From Rhizobiaceae bacterium (GTDB lineage Bacteria > Pseudomonadota > Alphaproteobacteria > Rhizobiales > Rhizobiaceae), in NCBI GenBank assembly GCA_014238155.1, contig JABABQ010000050.1, forward strand, positions 1 through 64,000: 64,000 nt of DNA, in the 5' to 3' direction. The notes under the pieces are model-generated. The model worked only from the letters and a program-made list of their open reading frames with translations, was not told where the DNA came from and did no database searches. Made by a program: the position numbers and the translations under genes. Below, piece after piece: positions 16,565-25,309 of the stretch (position 1 is the first letter of the stretch; each line of letters opens with the position of its first letter).

Positions 16565-17455
16565 ATGGCCCTTACAGACCGAGTTGCCACACTCATTGCC
16601 AGTCCCGCAAATCCCTGCCTGACGCCCGAACTGGCGGAACAGGCTCGTCAGATCACCGGCGCGAGCGCGGTTTACTTTCTGGCCGACGGCATTGCCTGCG
16701 ACCTGCCACTTCCACAAACCGACGATCCGTGGCAGCCCGAACTCAGGGCGCTTCTGGCCAACCAGCCTGTCGACTGGGTGGTACAAGAGGCAGATGATCG
16801 ACGCAAGAAGGCATTGCTTGCCGATATGGACTCAACCCTGATTCAACAGGAATGCATTGATGAACTGGCTGCGGAAGCCGGTGTTGGTGCCAAAGTCGCC
16901 GATATCACGGCGCGCGCCATGCGTGGTGAGCTCGATTTCGAACCGGCGCTGCGCGAACGTGTCGGCCTGTTGCAAGGATTGCCCGTTTCGATCATCCAAA
17001 AAGTGCTGGACGAGCGCATCACGCTGATGCCCGGTGGAATGCAACTGGTCGCCACAATGAAGGCCAACGGCGCCTATTGCGCCCTTGTGTCGGGTGGTTT
17101 TACCCAGTTCACCTCAAGCGTCGCAGCAACATTGGGCTTTGACGAACATCGTGCCAATACATTTGAAGTGGAGGGCCAAACATTGTCCGGCGAAGTTGTC
17201 CCGCCAATTCTGGGGCGTGACGCCAAGGTTCAGGCGCTGAAGGAGGTGGCTGAAAAAACCGCTGTCGATGCCCGTGATGTGATCGCGGTTGGTGACGGCG
17301 CCAATGATCTGGGCATGCTTCAACTGGCCGGTGCCGGCGTTGCCCTGCATGCCAAACCGATCGTCGCCGAACAGGCCCGTTTTCGCATAGACCATGGCGA
17401 CCTGACCGCACTTTTGTACATTCAGGGTTATCGAAAATCGGATTTTGCAGAATGA
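16565..17455 (+). CDS. serB: Phosphoserine phosphatase
   Basis: 296 residues. SerB is a HAD-family phosphatase that makes serine from phosphoserine. Motif I is ADMDSTLIQQECIDELA (aspartate near 86), motif II serine in LVSGGFTQFT (about 178-187) and motif III VGDGANDLGML (about 241-251). The N-terminal 75 residues correspond to the regulatory extension of SerB proteins. Its stop overlaps the next gene by four bases. Confidence 0.94.
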   Translation: MALTDRVATLIASPANPCLTPELAEQARQITGASAVYFLADGIACDLPLPQTDDPWQPELRALLANQPVDWVVQEADDRRKKALLADMDSTLIQQECIDELAAEAGVGAKVADITARAMRGELDFEPALRERVGLLQGLPVSIIQKVLDERITLMPGGMQLVATMKANGAYCALVSGGFTQFTSSVAATLGFDEHRANTFEVEGQTLSGEVVPPILGRDAKVQALKEVAEKTAVDARDVIAVGDGANDLGMLQLAGAGVALHAKPIVAEQARFRIDHGDLTALLYIQGYRKSDFAE

Positions 17456-18024
17456 GAACAGATTCACAAATTGTAACTGAGCGCCTGATCATTCGCCACT
17501 GGACATTGAGTGAGGAAGATCGAGGCTTTTTTCACTTCATTCTCTCGGACGAGACCGTGCGGCGCTTTTACCCAACTCGCAAAGACCGTCAGCAGGCCGA
17601 CCTGCTTCTTGAAAATCTGGTCGAAAATGAAACAGACGCCGGTTTGAAATGGGGCGTCGCCTGTCTCAAGGAAAGCGGCCAACCGGTTGGGTTTACCGGC
17701 CTGTCAAGCGTCGCTTACAAGATACCATGTTCACCCTGCGTTGAAATTGGCTGGCTGTATCACCCAGATGTGTGGGGGCAAGGCCTTGCAACCGAAGCTG
17801 GAATTGCCCTGCTGAAACATGGCTTTGAAGATCACGGCCTTGATCAAATCGTGGCTTTTGCAGTTCAAAACAATCTGCCCTCAATCGCCGTCATGGAGCG
17901 CATTGGACTGTTCGAGGTGAATAACGGTGACTTCGACCATCCCGGGGTTCCCGACAGCCACCCGCACCTGAAACGGCATGTGCTTTACACATTGTCGGCT
18001 CAGCAATGGAAATCTCAGCAATAA
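17452..18024 (+). CDS. GNAT-family N-acetyltransferase
   Basis: 190 residues with the RimJ/RimL-type layout: N-terminal TERLIIRHWTLSEED, EIGWLYHPDVWGQGLATEAGIALLKHG (acetyl-CoA binding loop, about 102-126) and the C-terminal NLPSIAVMERIGL. The target is unknown; such enzymes acetylate ribosomal proteins, antibiotics or small amines. ATG 17452 overlaps the serB stop (ATGA), so the two are co-translated. It ends two bases from the convergent degP stop. Confidence 0.85.
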   Translation: MRTDSQIVTERLIIRHWTLSEEDRGFFHFILSDETVRRFYPTRKDRQQADLLLENLVENETDAGLKWGVACLKESGQPVGFTGLSSVAYKIPCSPCVEIGWLYHPDVWGQGLATEAGIALLKHGFEDHGLDQIVAFAVQNNLPSIAVMERIGLFEVNNGDFDHPGVPDSHPHLKRHVLYTLSAQQWKSQQ

Positions 18025-18026
18025 AA

Positions 18027-19529
18027 CTATAGTTTCAAGACAATAAAGCTGAGTTGACCGTCTTTGGAAGCGACCAGCAGGAGAGCCTTCTTGCGACCTT
18101 CTTTCTCCAATGCGGCAAGACGCTTTTCCACGTCTTGGGGTTTGCTGACAGTTTCCTGACCTATTTCAGCAATGACGCTGCCGACCAGAATACCCTTCTC
18201 GGCGGCTGCGGATCCGGCCTCAACCTTGGTTACCAGAACACCATTTACATCTGCGGATATGGAGAATTGCTTGCGCGCATCGTCGTTCAATTCACCAAAT
18301 GTCATGCCAAGCGCGGATATTTCAGCTTTCTCATCCGGTGCCGCTTTCGATGAGTCAGAAGGTTTGGCCGAGGCAAGCTTTTCGCTGTCTTCCAATCGAC
18401 CCAGCGTCACCGGAACGGTTTCTTCCTTACCCTTGCGCAACACCACGACATCCACGGATTTGCCAACTGGCGTTTCTGCCACGATTCGTGGCAGGTCACG
18501 CATTTGTTCAATCGGCTTGCCGTCAAATTGCAAAATTACATCACCGACCAGAATGCCGGAATTTTCTGCCGGTCCCTTCAGGGTAAGCCCGGCAACAAGC
18601 GCACCGCGTGCATCGTCCATGGACAGGCTCTCAGCAATATCATCAGTGACTGGCTGAATGCTGACACCGAGCCATCCACGGCGCGTTTCACCAAATTCAC
18701 GCAGCTGTTGAATAACCGTGACTGCCAGATCAGACGGAATCGAAAAACCAAGGCCGATTGAGCCGCCCGACGGTGAAATGATGGCCGTATTAATACCAAT
18801 CACGTCGCCATCCATATTGAACAATGGGCCACCGGAATTACCCCGGTTAATTGCCGCATCTGTTTGAATGAAATCATCATATGGCCCGGAACGAATATCT
18901 CGATTGATCGCCGATACAATGCCCAGGGTAACCGAACTGCCCTGGCCAAACGGATTGCCGATCGCCATCACCCAATCCCCTACCCTGGCTATTTTCGACG
19001 ATCCAAATGATACAGCCTGCAGCGGCTTTTCTGGTGTCACTCTCAATACCGCGATATCAGTCTTGGGGTCAGTTCCGATAACTGAGGCAATCAACGAGGA
19101 ACCATCAGAAAAATCGACCGTTATTTCGTCAGCGTCAGCGATGACGTGATTGTTGGTGATGATGATACCTTCCGGGTCAACCACAAATCCCGATCCCAAA
19201 GATTGCACTTTGCGCGGCTGACGACGGCCATTATTACCTTCTTCCTGTTGTTTGAAGAAGTCATCGAAAAAATCCTGAAATGGTGAACCATCCGGCACGC
19301 GAGGTCGCGGCAGACCGGTCTGCCCCTCAGGGCCTTTGACGTTTTGAGACGTTGAAATATTGACCACTGCGCCAATCAAGCTGTCGGCAAGATCAGCAAC
19401 CGAGGCAGGACCTGCAGCCCGGGCGATACCGCTGACAAAGCGAAAATCGCTCTTCAATCCGGCAATATTGACAAGCGCAAATGCCAGACAAAGCGCCGAC
19501 ACTTTCCAGATTGCAGAAAAATTCATCAT
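18027..19529 (-). CDS. degP: Periplasmic serine protease DegP/HtrA (Do)
   Basis: 500 residues: signal peptide or N-terminal anchor (1-40), trypsin-like protease domain with His in TNNHVI (128), Asp in KTDIAVLRV (158) and Ser in RGNSGGPLF (232), then two PDZ domains (about 270-360 and 400-490). It degrades or refolds misfolded envelope proteins. It is the last gene of the leftward hflK-hflC-DUF2065-degP cluster; the 150-base gap upstream may carry its own promoter. Confidence 0.94.
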   Translation of the reverse strand: MMNFSAIWKVSALCLAFALVNIAGLKSDFRFVSGIARAAGPASVADLADSLIGAVVNISTSQNVKGPEGQTGLPRPRVPDGSPFQDFFDDFFKQQEEGNNGRRQPRKVQSLGSGFVVDPEGIIITNNHVIADADEITVDFSDGSSLIASVIGTDPKTDIAVLRVTPEKPLQAVSFGSSKIARVGDWVMAIGNPFGQGSSVTLGIVSAINRDIRSGPYDDFIQTDAAINRGNSGGPLFNMDGDVIGINTAIISPSGGSIGLGFSIPSDLAVTVIQQLREFGETRRGWLGVSIQPVTDDIAESLSMDDARGALVAGLTLKGPAENSGILVGDVILQFDGKPIEQMRDLPRIVAETPVGKSVDVVVLRKGKEETVPVTLGRLEDSEKLASAKPSDSSKAAPDEKAEISALGMTFGELNDDARKQFSISADVNGVLVTKVEAGSAAAEKGILVGSVIAEIGQETVSKPQDVEKRLAALEKEGRKKALLLVASKDGQLSFIVLKL

Positions 19530-19679
19530 TCAACTCCCAATATTCACCGACCGTCACTGAACATTCATTAGACTCGTGAAACCCTGATTATACTAACAAG
19601 CCCGAAACATTATGGCGAGAAAAGGTCGCAATAAAAATTCCGGGCAGGATTGCATGCCGGACCAAAGGCACCATCCACA

Positions 19680-19865
19680 TTAACCCCGTACTATCCAGAC
19701 CAGACCAACACCTACGCCAAGCGCAATCAAACCCGCGCGTCTCAATATTGATTCATCCATCTGAGAGATGTCATATGCCAATTTTTTAGCCATTGACGGA
19801 GCGCCCGCATAGAGCGCCCCTTCAATGGCTAAAAATGCACCTATGATACTGAGAAGCTCCACCAT
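19680..19865 (-). CDS. DUF2065 small membrane protein
   Basis: 61 residues with hydrophobic segments at both ends (about 4-22 and 42-59) and the family pattern IEGALYAGAPSMAKKLA. DUF2065 proteins have no assigned role but regularly follow hflC, as here (15 bases downstream), so a link to the HflKC-FtsH membrane complex is plausible. Confidence 0.88.
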   Translation of the reverse strand: MVELLSIIGAFLAIEGALYAGAPSMAKKLAYDISQMDESILRRAGLIALGVGVGLVWIVRG

Positions 19866-19880
19866 AAGGCGGCTCCTCGG

Positions 19881-20786
19881 TCAGTTGCCGGTTGGGCTGC
19901 CAGATCCCGATCCACTGGCATCCTGAAAGAACTTGAAAAATTCAGAATTTGGCGACAGGACCAATGTGGTATCTGAATTTTCAAGCGCTGTCCGATAGGC
20001 GGCCATTGAGCGGTAAAAGGCGAAAAATTCAGGATCTTGCTGATAGGCTTGGGCAAATATCTTATTGCGTTCCCCCTCACCTTCACCGCGAAGGATTTCT
20101 GATTCCCGCTGGGCTTCCGCCTTGATTTCCACCACCTGACGGTCGGCAGACGCCTTGATGCGCCGCGCCGCTTCCTGACCACGCGCTCTGATACGCTCAG
20201 CTTCGGCCAATCGTTCAGCGCTCATGCGCTGGAAGGTCTGGTCGGAAACTTCTGCGGTCAGATCAGTACGGCGAACCCGCACATCAACAACTTCAATACC
20301 GAGTTTTTCAGCTTCCGGTTTAAGTTGGTCACGCACTTCAAACATCATCGCGGCACGCTCTTCAGACAGGGCAGCTTCAAATCCGCGTCGGCCATAAGTT
20401 TGGCGCAATGCAGCGTCGAGACGCGAACGCAGGCGGGTTTCGGCCTGCTGTTGTGATGCACCAACCTGCTCTCTGAACCTGCGTGGATCGGAGATGCGAT
20501 AGGTCATGAAGGCATCCACCTCGTAGAATTTACCACCCGACACCTGAACGCGAATATCATCCAGATCGAAGCGCAACAGGCGGTCTTCGATGATCAGCAC
20601 AGTATCAAGACCAGCAAATGCAAATGGCAGTTTGAAATTCAGGCCCGGATCATTTTCAACCCGCACAATTTCACCAAACCGCAATACAATAGCCTGCTCA
20701 CGCTCGTCGACGACGAAGAATGAGCTCCACAGGGTGACAACAACCAGACCAATAAGGCCCAGAATAAATCCAAAACGATTGCTCAT
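19881..20786 (-). CDS. hflC: HflC, FtsH protease modulator
   Basis: 301 residues: an N-terminal membrane segment (about 4-24), an SPFH/prohibitin domain starting VDEREQAIVLRFGEIV, and the coiled region rich in Ala, Glu and Arg around 180-240. With HflK it forms a large membrane assembly around FtsH. Its start overlaps the hflK stop by one base (TAATG). The long C-terminal plus-strand frames opposite are shadows. Confidence 0.93.
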   Translation of the reverse strand: MSNRFGFILGLIGLVVVTLWSSFFVVDEREQAIVLRFGEIVRVENDPGLNFKLPFAFAGLDTVLIIEDRLLRFDLDDIRVQVSGGKFYEVDAFMTYRISDPRRFREQVGASQQQAETRLRSRLDAALRQTYGRRGFEAALSEERAAMMFEVRDQLKPEAEKLGIEVVDVRVRRTDLTAEVSDQTFQRMSAERLAEAERIRARGQEAARRIKASADRQVVEIKAEAQRESEILRGEGEGERNKIFAQAYQQDPEFFAFYRSMAAYRTALENSDTTLVLSPNSEFFKFFQDASGSGSGSPTGN

Positions 20787-21913
20787 TAGTTTGACCCCGT
20801 GTTGCGTTTGTTGATTTCCGGTAACGGCAGATAAGGCACCACGCCGGTGCCGTTCGCGCCGGATTCCATGATTACCTTGCTGGAGTCCTTCAAAACGCCT
20901 TCCATGGTTTCAAGGAAAAGGCGTTTGCGTGTCACCACCGGAGCTTTCACATATTGCTCGTAAACCGAGAGAAAGCGCTGCGCCTCACCCTGGGCTTCCT
21001 GGACGATACGATTTTTATAGCCGGCAGCATCTTCGCGGATCTGCGCAGCTTCACCGCGCGCGCCACCCAATGCCTTGTTGCTGTACCGGTTGGCTTCTTC
21101 CTGGAACTGATCTTCGTTCTGCTCGGCGCGCTGCACCTCATCAAAAGCGTCCGCCACTTTTGGTGGCGGTGCCACGTCCTCGATGTTCAAAGCACGAATA
21201 CCGATACCGGTACCGTAATTGTCGAGCATGGTCTGGGCGATATCCCGAACTTCCTGAGTGATGCCTTGACGATCATCACGAAAGATATCCTGAGCCGGGC
21301 GACGACCAACAATCTCACGCATCGCACTTTCCGCCACCTCTTCGACCATACCGCTGGGATCGTTGACCCTGAACAGAAAGTCTTTTGGATTGGCGACGCT
21401 GTATTGAACAGAGAATGTCACATCAACAATGTTCTGATCCCCCGACAGCATCAGGCCCTGACGCGATCCGCCACGCCCTGTTGAACCGATATCGACCTGA
21501 CGAACACCGATATTGACCTTATCCGCCCGTTCAAATGGCCACCATGCAAAATGCAACCCGGCTTCATTTACGTCATCGCGCGGAACACCAAAGACGGTTT
21601 CCACTGCCAACTCGTCCGCATCGACCTGATAGGCCGAGGAAAAGGCGTAAAGCCCAGCTGCCGCTACGATTATCAGACCAATACCAGCGGCGCCGAATTT
21701 TGCGACACCGCCGCCACCGCCGCCGCCACCGCCGGGAATGACCCGTCTCAGTCGATCCTGACCGCGTTTTAGAATTTCTTCAAGATCAGGAGGTTGCTGT
21801 CCGCCACCGGGACGTTGCGGGCCTCGGGGTGGTTGACCCCACGGGCCACCGTCGTCGCCGCCGCCATTGCTGCCGTTATTTTGACCTCCACCGGTCTGGT
21901 TACTCCAGGGCAT
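20786..21913 (-). CDS. hflK: HflK, FtsH protease modulator
   Basis: 375 residues from the MPWSNQTGGG start (21913; AAGGACAAG lies just upstream), which matches typical HflK N-termini better than 21955. A proline/glycine-rich cytoplasmic tail including a run of nine glycines precedes the membrane helix (about 80-100) and the SPFH domain, which ends in RFLSVYEQYVKAPVVTRKRLFLETME. Partner of HflC directly downstream. Confidence 0.93.
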   Translation of the reverse strand: MPWSNQTGGGQNNGSNGGGDDGGPWGQPPRGPQRPGGGQQPPDLEEILKRGQDRLRRVIPGGGGGGGGGVAKFGAAGIGLIIVAAAGLYAFSSAYQVDADELAVETVFGVPRDDVNEAGLHFAWWPFERADKVNIGVRQVDIGSTGRGGSRQGLMLSGDQNIVDVTFSVQYSVANPKDFLFRVNDPSGMVEEVAESAMREIVGRRPAQDIFRDDRQGITQEVRDIAQTMLDNYGTGIGIRALNIEDVAPPPKVADAFDEVQRAEQNEDQFQEEANRYSNKALGGARGEAAQIREDAAGYKNRIVQEAQGEAQRFLSVYEQYVKAPVVTRKRLFLETMEGVLKDSSKVIMESGANGTGVVPYLPLPEINKRNTGSN

Positions 21914-22057
21914 ATCTTGTCCTTGAATTGGGCGCAGCGATCTAGCTGCAGCCATAGGGTTTGTTGATTTGTTATAGGTATCTAAACTGTCGCTTTCAAC
22001 GCGGCAATTTTATAAAAATTGCAGGCCATTAGTGCACTTTGACGCAGCACACTCACC

Positions 22058-22570
22058 TTATACCTTTCTTTGATAAACGATATAGGTGGTTTCTGCTGTG
22101 TCCTTTTCTCCGCTGGGTATGTGTTGACGACTGATTTCCTGCCAAATAGCAGGTTCTATATCCGGAAAAACTGTATCACCTGTTGGTGACGCGTGAACCT
22201 GTGTCAAATGAATTACGTCTGCATAATCAAAAGATTGACGATATATGTCCCCACCTCCAACCACACAGACTTCGTCCTGGCCGGAGGCTTGTGCGACTTC
22301 TTTGGCAAGGGTGAACGCAGTATCCAGAGAATGAACCGGAACTACCCCATCAGCCTGCCAGGATTTATCGCGGGTGATGACGATTGATGTTCGTCCGGGC
22401 AAAGCCTGTCCGATTGCCATGAATGTTTTTCTGCCCATGATCATGGGTTTGCCAAGAGTCAGGGCTTTGAATCGCTTCAAATCCGTCGACAACTGCCACG
22501 GCATATCCCCTTCAAGCCCGATGACGCCGTTTTCCGCGACCGCCACGACAATTGAGACACGAATGTCCAT
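22058..22570 (-). CDS. folA: Dihydrofolate reductase
   Basis: 170 residues. FolA reduces dihydrofolate to tetrahydrofolate. The N-terminal VSIVVAVAENGVIGLEGDMPWQL contains the catalytic acidic region, then KPMIMGRKTFMAIGQ (NADPH binding) and the VCVVGGGDIYRQS glycine motif. It follows thyA by eight bases, the usual thyA-folA pair in which FolA regenerates the folate that ThyA oxidises. Confidence 0.95.
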   Translation of the reverse strand: MDIRVSIVVAVAENGVIGLEGDMPWQLSTDLKRFKALTLGKPMIMGRKTFMAIGQALPGRTSIVITRDKSWQADGVVPVHSLDTAFTLAKEVAQASGQDEVCVVGGGDIYRQSFDYADVIHLTQVHASPTGDTVFPDIEPAIWQEISRQHIPSGEKDTAETTYIVYQRKV

Positions 22571-22578
22571 GCTTTACC

Positions 22579-23373
22579 TCAAACAGCTATTGGCGCCCTG
22601 ATATGCGCATCCGGGTGATAGTCCACAAGCTCAAAGTCTTCAATCTGAAATGAAAATATATCGCGAACTTGTGGATTGATACGCATTGTCGGCAGGCTCC
22701 TGGGCTGGCGGGCCAATTGCTCACCTGCCTGGTCGAAATGATTTGCGTAGAGGTGAGCATCACCAAGCGTGTGGACAAAATCACCCGGCTCCAGATCGCA
22801 AACCTGTGCCACCATCATCGTCAACAGGGCATAGGAGGCAATATTAAAGGGAACCCCAAGAAAAATATCACCAGAGCGCTGATAGAGCTGACAGGACAAT
22901 TTACCGTCAGCGACATAAAACTGGAAAAGCGCATGACACGGTGGCAGCGCCATTTGATCCACCAATGCTGGGTTCCAGGCGGAAACGATCAAGCGGCGGG
23001 AATTTGGATTATTGCGGATCTGCTCCACAACCCCGGAAATCTGGTCAAGGGTGGTCCCGTCTGACTTTGGCCATGAACGCCATTGAACCCCATAAACCGG
23101 TCCCAATTCGCCGTTTTCATCGGCCCAGTCATCCCAGATGGATACACCATTTTCCTTCAGATAGCCGATATTTGAACTGCCTTGCAGGAACCACAGCAAT
23201 TCGTGGATAATGGACTTCAAATGCAGCTTTTTTGTCGTCAGAGCAGGAAACCCCTTCGACAGATCAAACCGCATCTGGTGGCCAAATATCGAGCGTGTGC
23301 CGGTACCCGTGCGGTCACCCCGGTCGGTTCCGTGATTTATCACAGTGTCAAGCAGGGACAGATATTGGCGCAT
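22579..23373 (-). CDS. thyA: Thymidylate synthase
   Basis: 264 residues, the same length as the Escherichia coli enzyme. Catalytic Cys146 lies in [10 protein letters not shown]; the phosphate-binding [11 protein letters not shown] (about 18-28) and the C-terminal [13 protein letters not shown] are present. It methylates dUMP to dTMP with methylene-tetrahydrofolate. First gene of the thyA-folA pair. Confidence 0.96.
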   Translation of the reverse strand: MRQYLSLLDTVINHGTDRGDRTGTGTRSIFGHQMRFDLSKGFPALTTKKLHLKSIIHELLWFLQGSSNIGYLKENGVSIWDDWADENGELGPVYGVQWRSWPKSDGTTLDQISGVVEQIRNNPNSRRLIVSAWNPALVDQMALPPCHALFQFYVADGKLSCQLYQRSGDIFLGVPFNIASYALLTMMVAQVCDLEPGDFVHTLGDAHLYANHFDQAGEQLARQPRSLPTMRINPQVRDIFSFQIEDFELVDYHPDAHIRAPIAV

Positions 23374-23589
23374 AACGTTCCAGAAGAGATTCGAATCAAT
23401 CCACAGACTCTATCACGACCGCCAGTTCGACAATCGCCGCATCAATCCATCCACAAGACCCGCCCACAGCCCATCCAAGGAATCTAGCTAAATATTGTTG
23501 CAAGTCTTGATGATTGAAGTTTGGTCAACTACGCTGATTCATGAACCAATAAAACCACATAATATTGCACCTCGGGGAGATACACTCAA

Positions 23590-23931
23590 ATGAGCAAACG
23601 TGACGAACTGATCGCCAAATATGCCGAAGATCTGAAAAGCAAGTGCGGCATGAACGCAGACATGGATTTGCTCACCAAGGTGACAATCGGATGTGGCCCG
23701 GCCATTTATAACGACGACGCATCGACCGTTTCCGGCACTGACCAGTCTGAACTGGACACCGTTAAAAACAACTTTCTGATCAAGAAACTAGGCCTCAGCG
23801 ATAGCGCAGCGCTTGATGCGGGCATCGATGCCGTCATCACGACCTATGGCAAGTCCAACCGCAATAAATATCGCGCGGTTGTCTATTACATGCTGACCAA
23901 GCATTTCGGCAAAGAAAGCGTGTACGGCTAA
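23590..23931 (+). CDS. DUF2853 family protein
   Basis: 113 residues, matching from memory the small DUF2853 family: MSKRDELIAKYAEDLK at the start, the GCGPAIYNDDASTVSGTD stretch (about 37-54) and YRAVVYYMLTKHFGKE at the end. Function unknown. GGGGAGA lies upstream of the ATG. A strong terminator follows at 23964-23990. Confidence 0.85.
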   Translation: MSKRDELIAKYAEDLKSKCGMNADMDLLTKVTIGCGPAIYNDDASTVSGTDQSELDTVKNNFLIKKLGLSDSAALDAGIDAVITTYGKSNRNKYRAVVYYMLTKHFGKESVYG

Positions 23932-23963
23932 GCATTTAGGCGAATGTCCGCTGATAAGTTTAA

Positions 23964-23990
23964 GGGCGCCCGGCAAAGGGCGCCTTTTTT
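23964..23990 (+). terminator. Rho-independent terminator after the DUF2853 gene
   Basis: GGCGCCC and GGGCGCC form a seven-base GC stem with a six-base loop, directly followed by TTTTTT (23985-23990). Confidence 0.9.
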
Positions 23991-24085
23991 ATTGTCCAAT
24001 TTGCCATCGTCGGTTTGGCAGCGGCCAATACCAAGAAATGCAATCAACCCTTTCAAAAATCGGTAACCGTGCCTATATTGGGTGT

Positions 24086-24415
24086 GTCGGGGCAACTCGA
24101 CTATGGTGATAAATGACCTTTGTAATAAGCCATTCGGACCCGGGGGCGGTACCCGGCGCCTCCACCAAACTGCACAAAGCGTAATGTTTGCGCTGTTTGG
24201 CGGGGGCGAAATAGGATCGACGAGGGTGTAAAGACTGCGTTTTCACTCGGCATGGTACCCACCGATATCGGGCCATTATAATAGTTGCAAATGATAACAA
24301 CTATGCGGAAGCACGGATCGCAGCGTAAGCTGTGCTAAGTCTTCAATTCAACTCCTAGCGGTTCGCACTGTTAGGCGGGGTTCGGAGGTACCTGGCAACA
24401 GAAACCTCCACCAAA
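24086..24415 (+). ncRNA. ssrA: tmRNA, circularly permuted two-piece form
   Basis: The order is reversed compared with one-piece tmRNA. The acceptor piece comes first and ends with the T-arm and CGCCTCC-A-CCA at 24167. A roughly 34-base intervening segment (24168-24201) follows. Then comes the coding piece beginning GGGGGCGAAATAGGATCGACG at 24202. CGCCTCC pairs with GGGGGCG to form the acceptor stem. The tag frame is at 24287-24328, and GGAGG/CCTCC forms a closing hairpin near 24383-24409. TATATT at 24074-24079 is a possible -10 box. This permuted form is characteristic of alphaproteobacteria. 5' and 3' boundaries are approximate. Confidence 0.92.
24287..24328 (+). other. ssrA: tmRNA proteolysis-tag reading frame (ANDNNYAEARIAA)
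   Basis: Codons from GCA 24287 to TAA 24326-24328 encode ANDNNYAEARIAA, starting with the AND typical of alphaproteobacterial tags and ending in AA for ClpXP recognition. The polar front part is where SspB binds, and sspB is the next gene. Confidence 0.88.
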
Positions 24416-24496
24416 TTCTTACTATTTCCTAGTGCGGATTGACTTTTAGGCAGCTATACTCATCTCAATCAACCCTAGAGCCATTCACGTTACCTG

Positions 24497-25057
24497 ATGT
24501 CCGATAAAACCAACCCACCTGAAGTTGAAGACCTTATCCGTTACGACATCCTGGCTCAGGAGGCGTTGCGCGCTGTTGTCAAAAAGGTGTTGCAGGAAGT
24601 CGCCCGCACAGGATTGCCCGGCGACCATCATTTCTACATTACGTTCGACACACATTATGCCGGCGTTCGCATGTCGAGCCGCATGCGTGATAAATATCCC
24701 GAAGAGATGACCATCGTTGTTCAGCATCAGTTTTGGGATCTTGAAGCCACCGACCACGGATTTTCCATTGGTCTGTCCTTTGACAATATACCCGAAGCCC
24801 TGTCGATTCCCTTTGCTGCCGTGCGCGGTTTTTTTGATCCGTCGGTTCAGTTCGGACTGCAGTTTGAAGCGGTCGACGAAGATGGGGAAACATCATCCCA
24901 GGAAGATCAGGACGACGAGAGCACTGCTTTGCCTTCGCCACCGAAAAGGGAACGGTTGACCGACGCAAGCACCGACGACGACGGCGACAAGTCTGAGGAT
25001 TCAGCTGAGGAATCCTCCGCAGACGTGGTTTCCCTGGACGCCTTCCGCAAAAAATAG
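24497..25057 (+). CDS. sspB: SspB, ClpXP adaptor for SsrA-tagged proteins
   Basis: 186 residues. The folded domain (1-140) begins with IRYDILAQEALRAVVKKVL and has GLPGDHHFYITFDT and RMRDKYPEEMTIVVQHQFWDLE, the alpha-type SspB pattern. A long acidic linker (about 143-175) and a short C-terminal VVSLDAFRKK motif, the ClpX-binding tail, follow. It tethers ssrA-tagged proteins to ClpX. The gene lies about 80 bases from ssrA, so tag and adaptor are neighbours. Probably an operon with the ribbon-helix-helix gene. Confidence 0.93.
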   Translation: MSDKTNPPEVEDLIRYDILAQEALRAVVKKVLQEVARTGLPGDHHFYITFDTHYAGVRMSSRMRDKYPEEMTIVVQHQFWDLEATDHGFSIGLSFDNIPEALSIPFAAVRGFFDPSVQFGLQFEAVDEDGETSSQEDQDDESTALPSPPKRERLTDASTDDDGDKSEDSAEESSADVVSLDAFRKK

Positions 25058-25061
25058 CTGG

Positions 25062-25283
25062 ATGAACAAACGCTCGGTTTCAATTCGAGGACACCGCACT
25101 TCATTTTCTCTGGAAGATGAATTCTGGAGTGAATTGAAACAGCTGGCTGAAGCCCGCCAGATTTCGGTCGCACAGCTGGTAACCCAAGTGGATTTACGCC
25201 GCCAGGAGACGGAAAATCTGTCCTCTGCCCTTCGCCTGTTTGTGCTGCGTCAACTGAAATCAAAACTCACCGTCGCCGACTAA
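25062..25283 (+). CDS. Ribbon-helix-helix domain protein
   Basis: 73 residues, starting four bases after sspB. The pattern KRSVSIRGHRTSFSLEDEFWSEL (strand then helix) followed by ARQISVAQLVTQVD fits the small RHH_4 group. These are putative DNA-binding proteins of unknown targets, often next to sspB in Hyphomicrobiales as I recall. Confidence 0.8.
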   Translation: MNKRSVSIRGHRTSFSLEDEFWSELKQLAEARQISVAQLVTQVDLRRQETENLSSALRLFVLRQLKSKLTVAD

Positions 25284-25309
25284 ACTGCGGGCGGCGGTCC
25301 TAAAATTTC

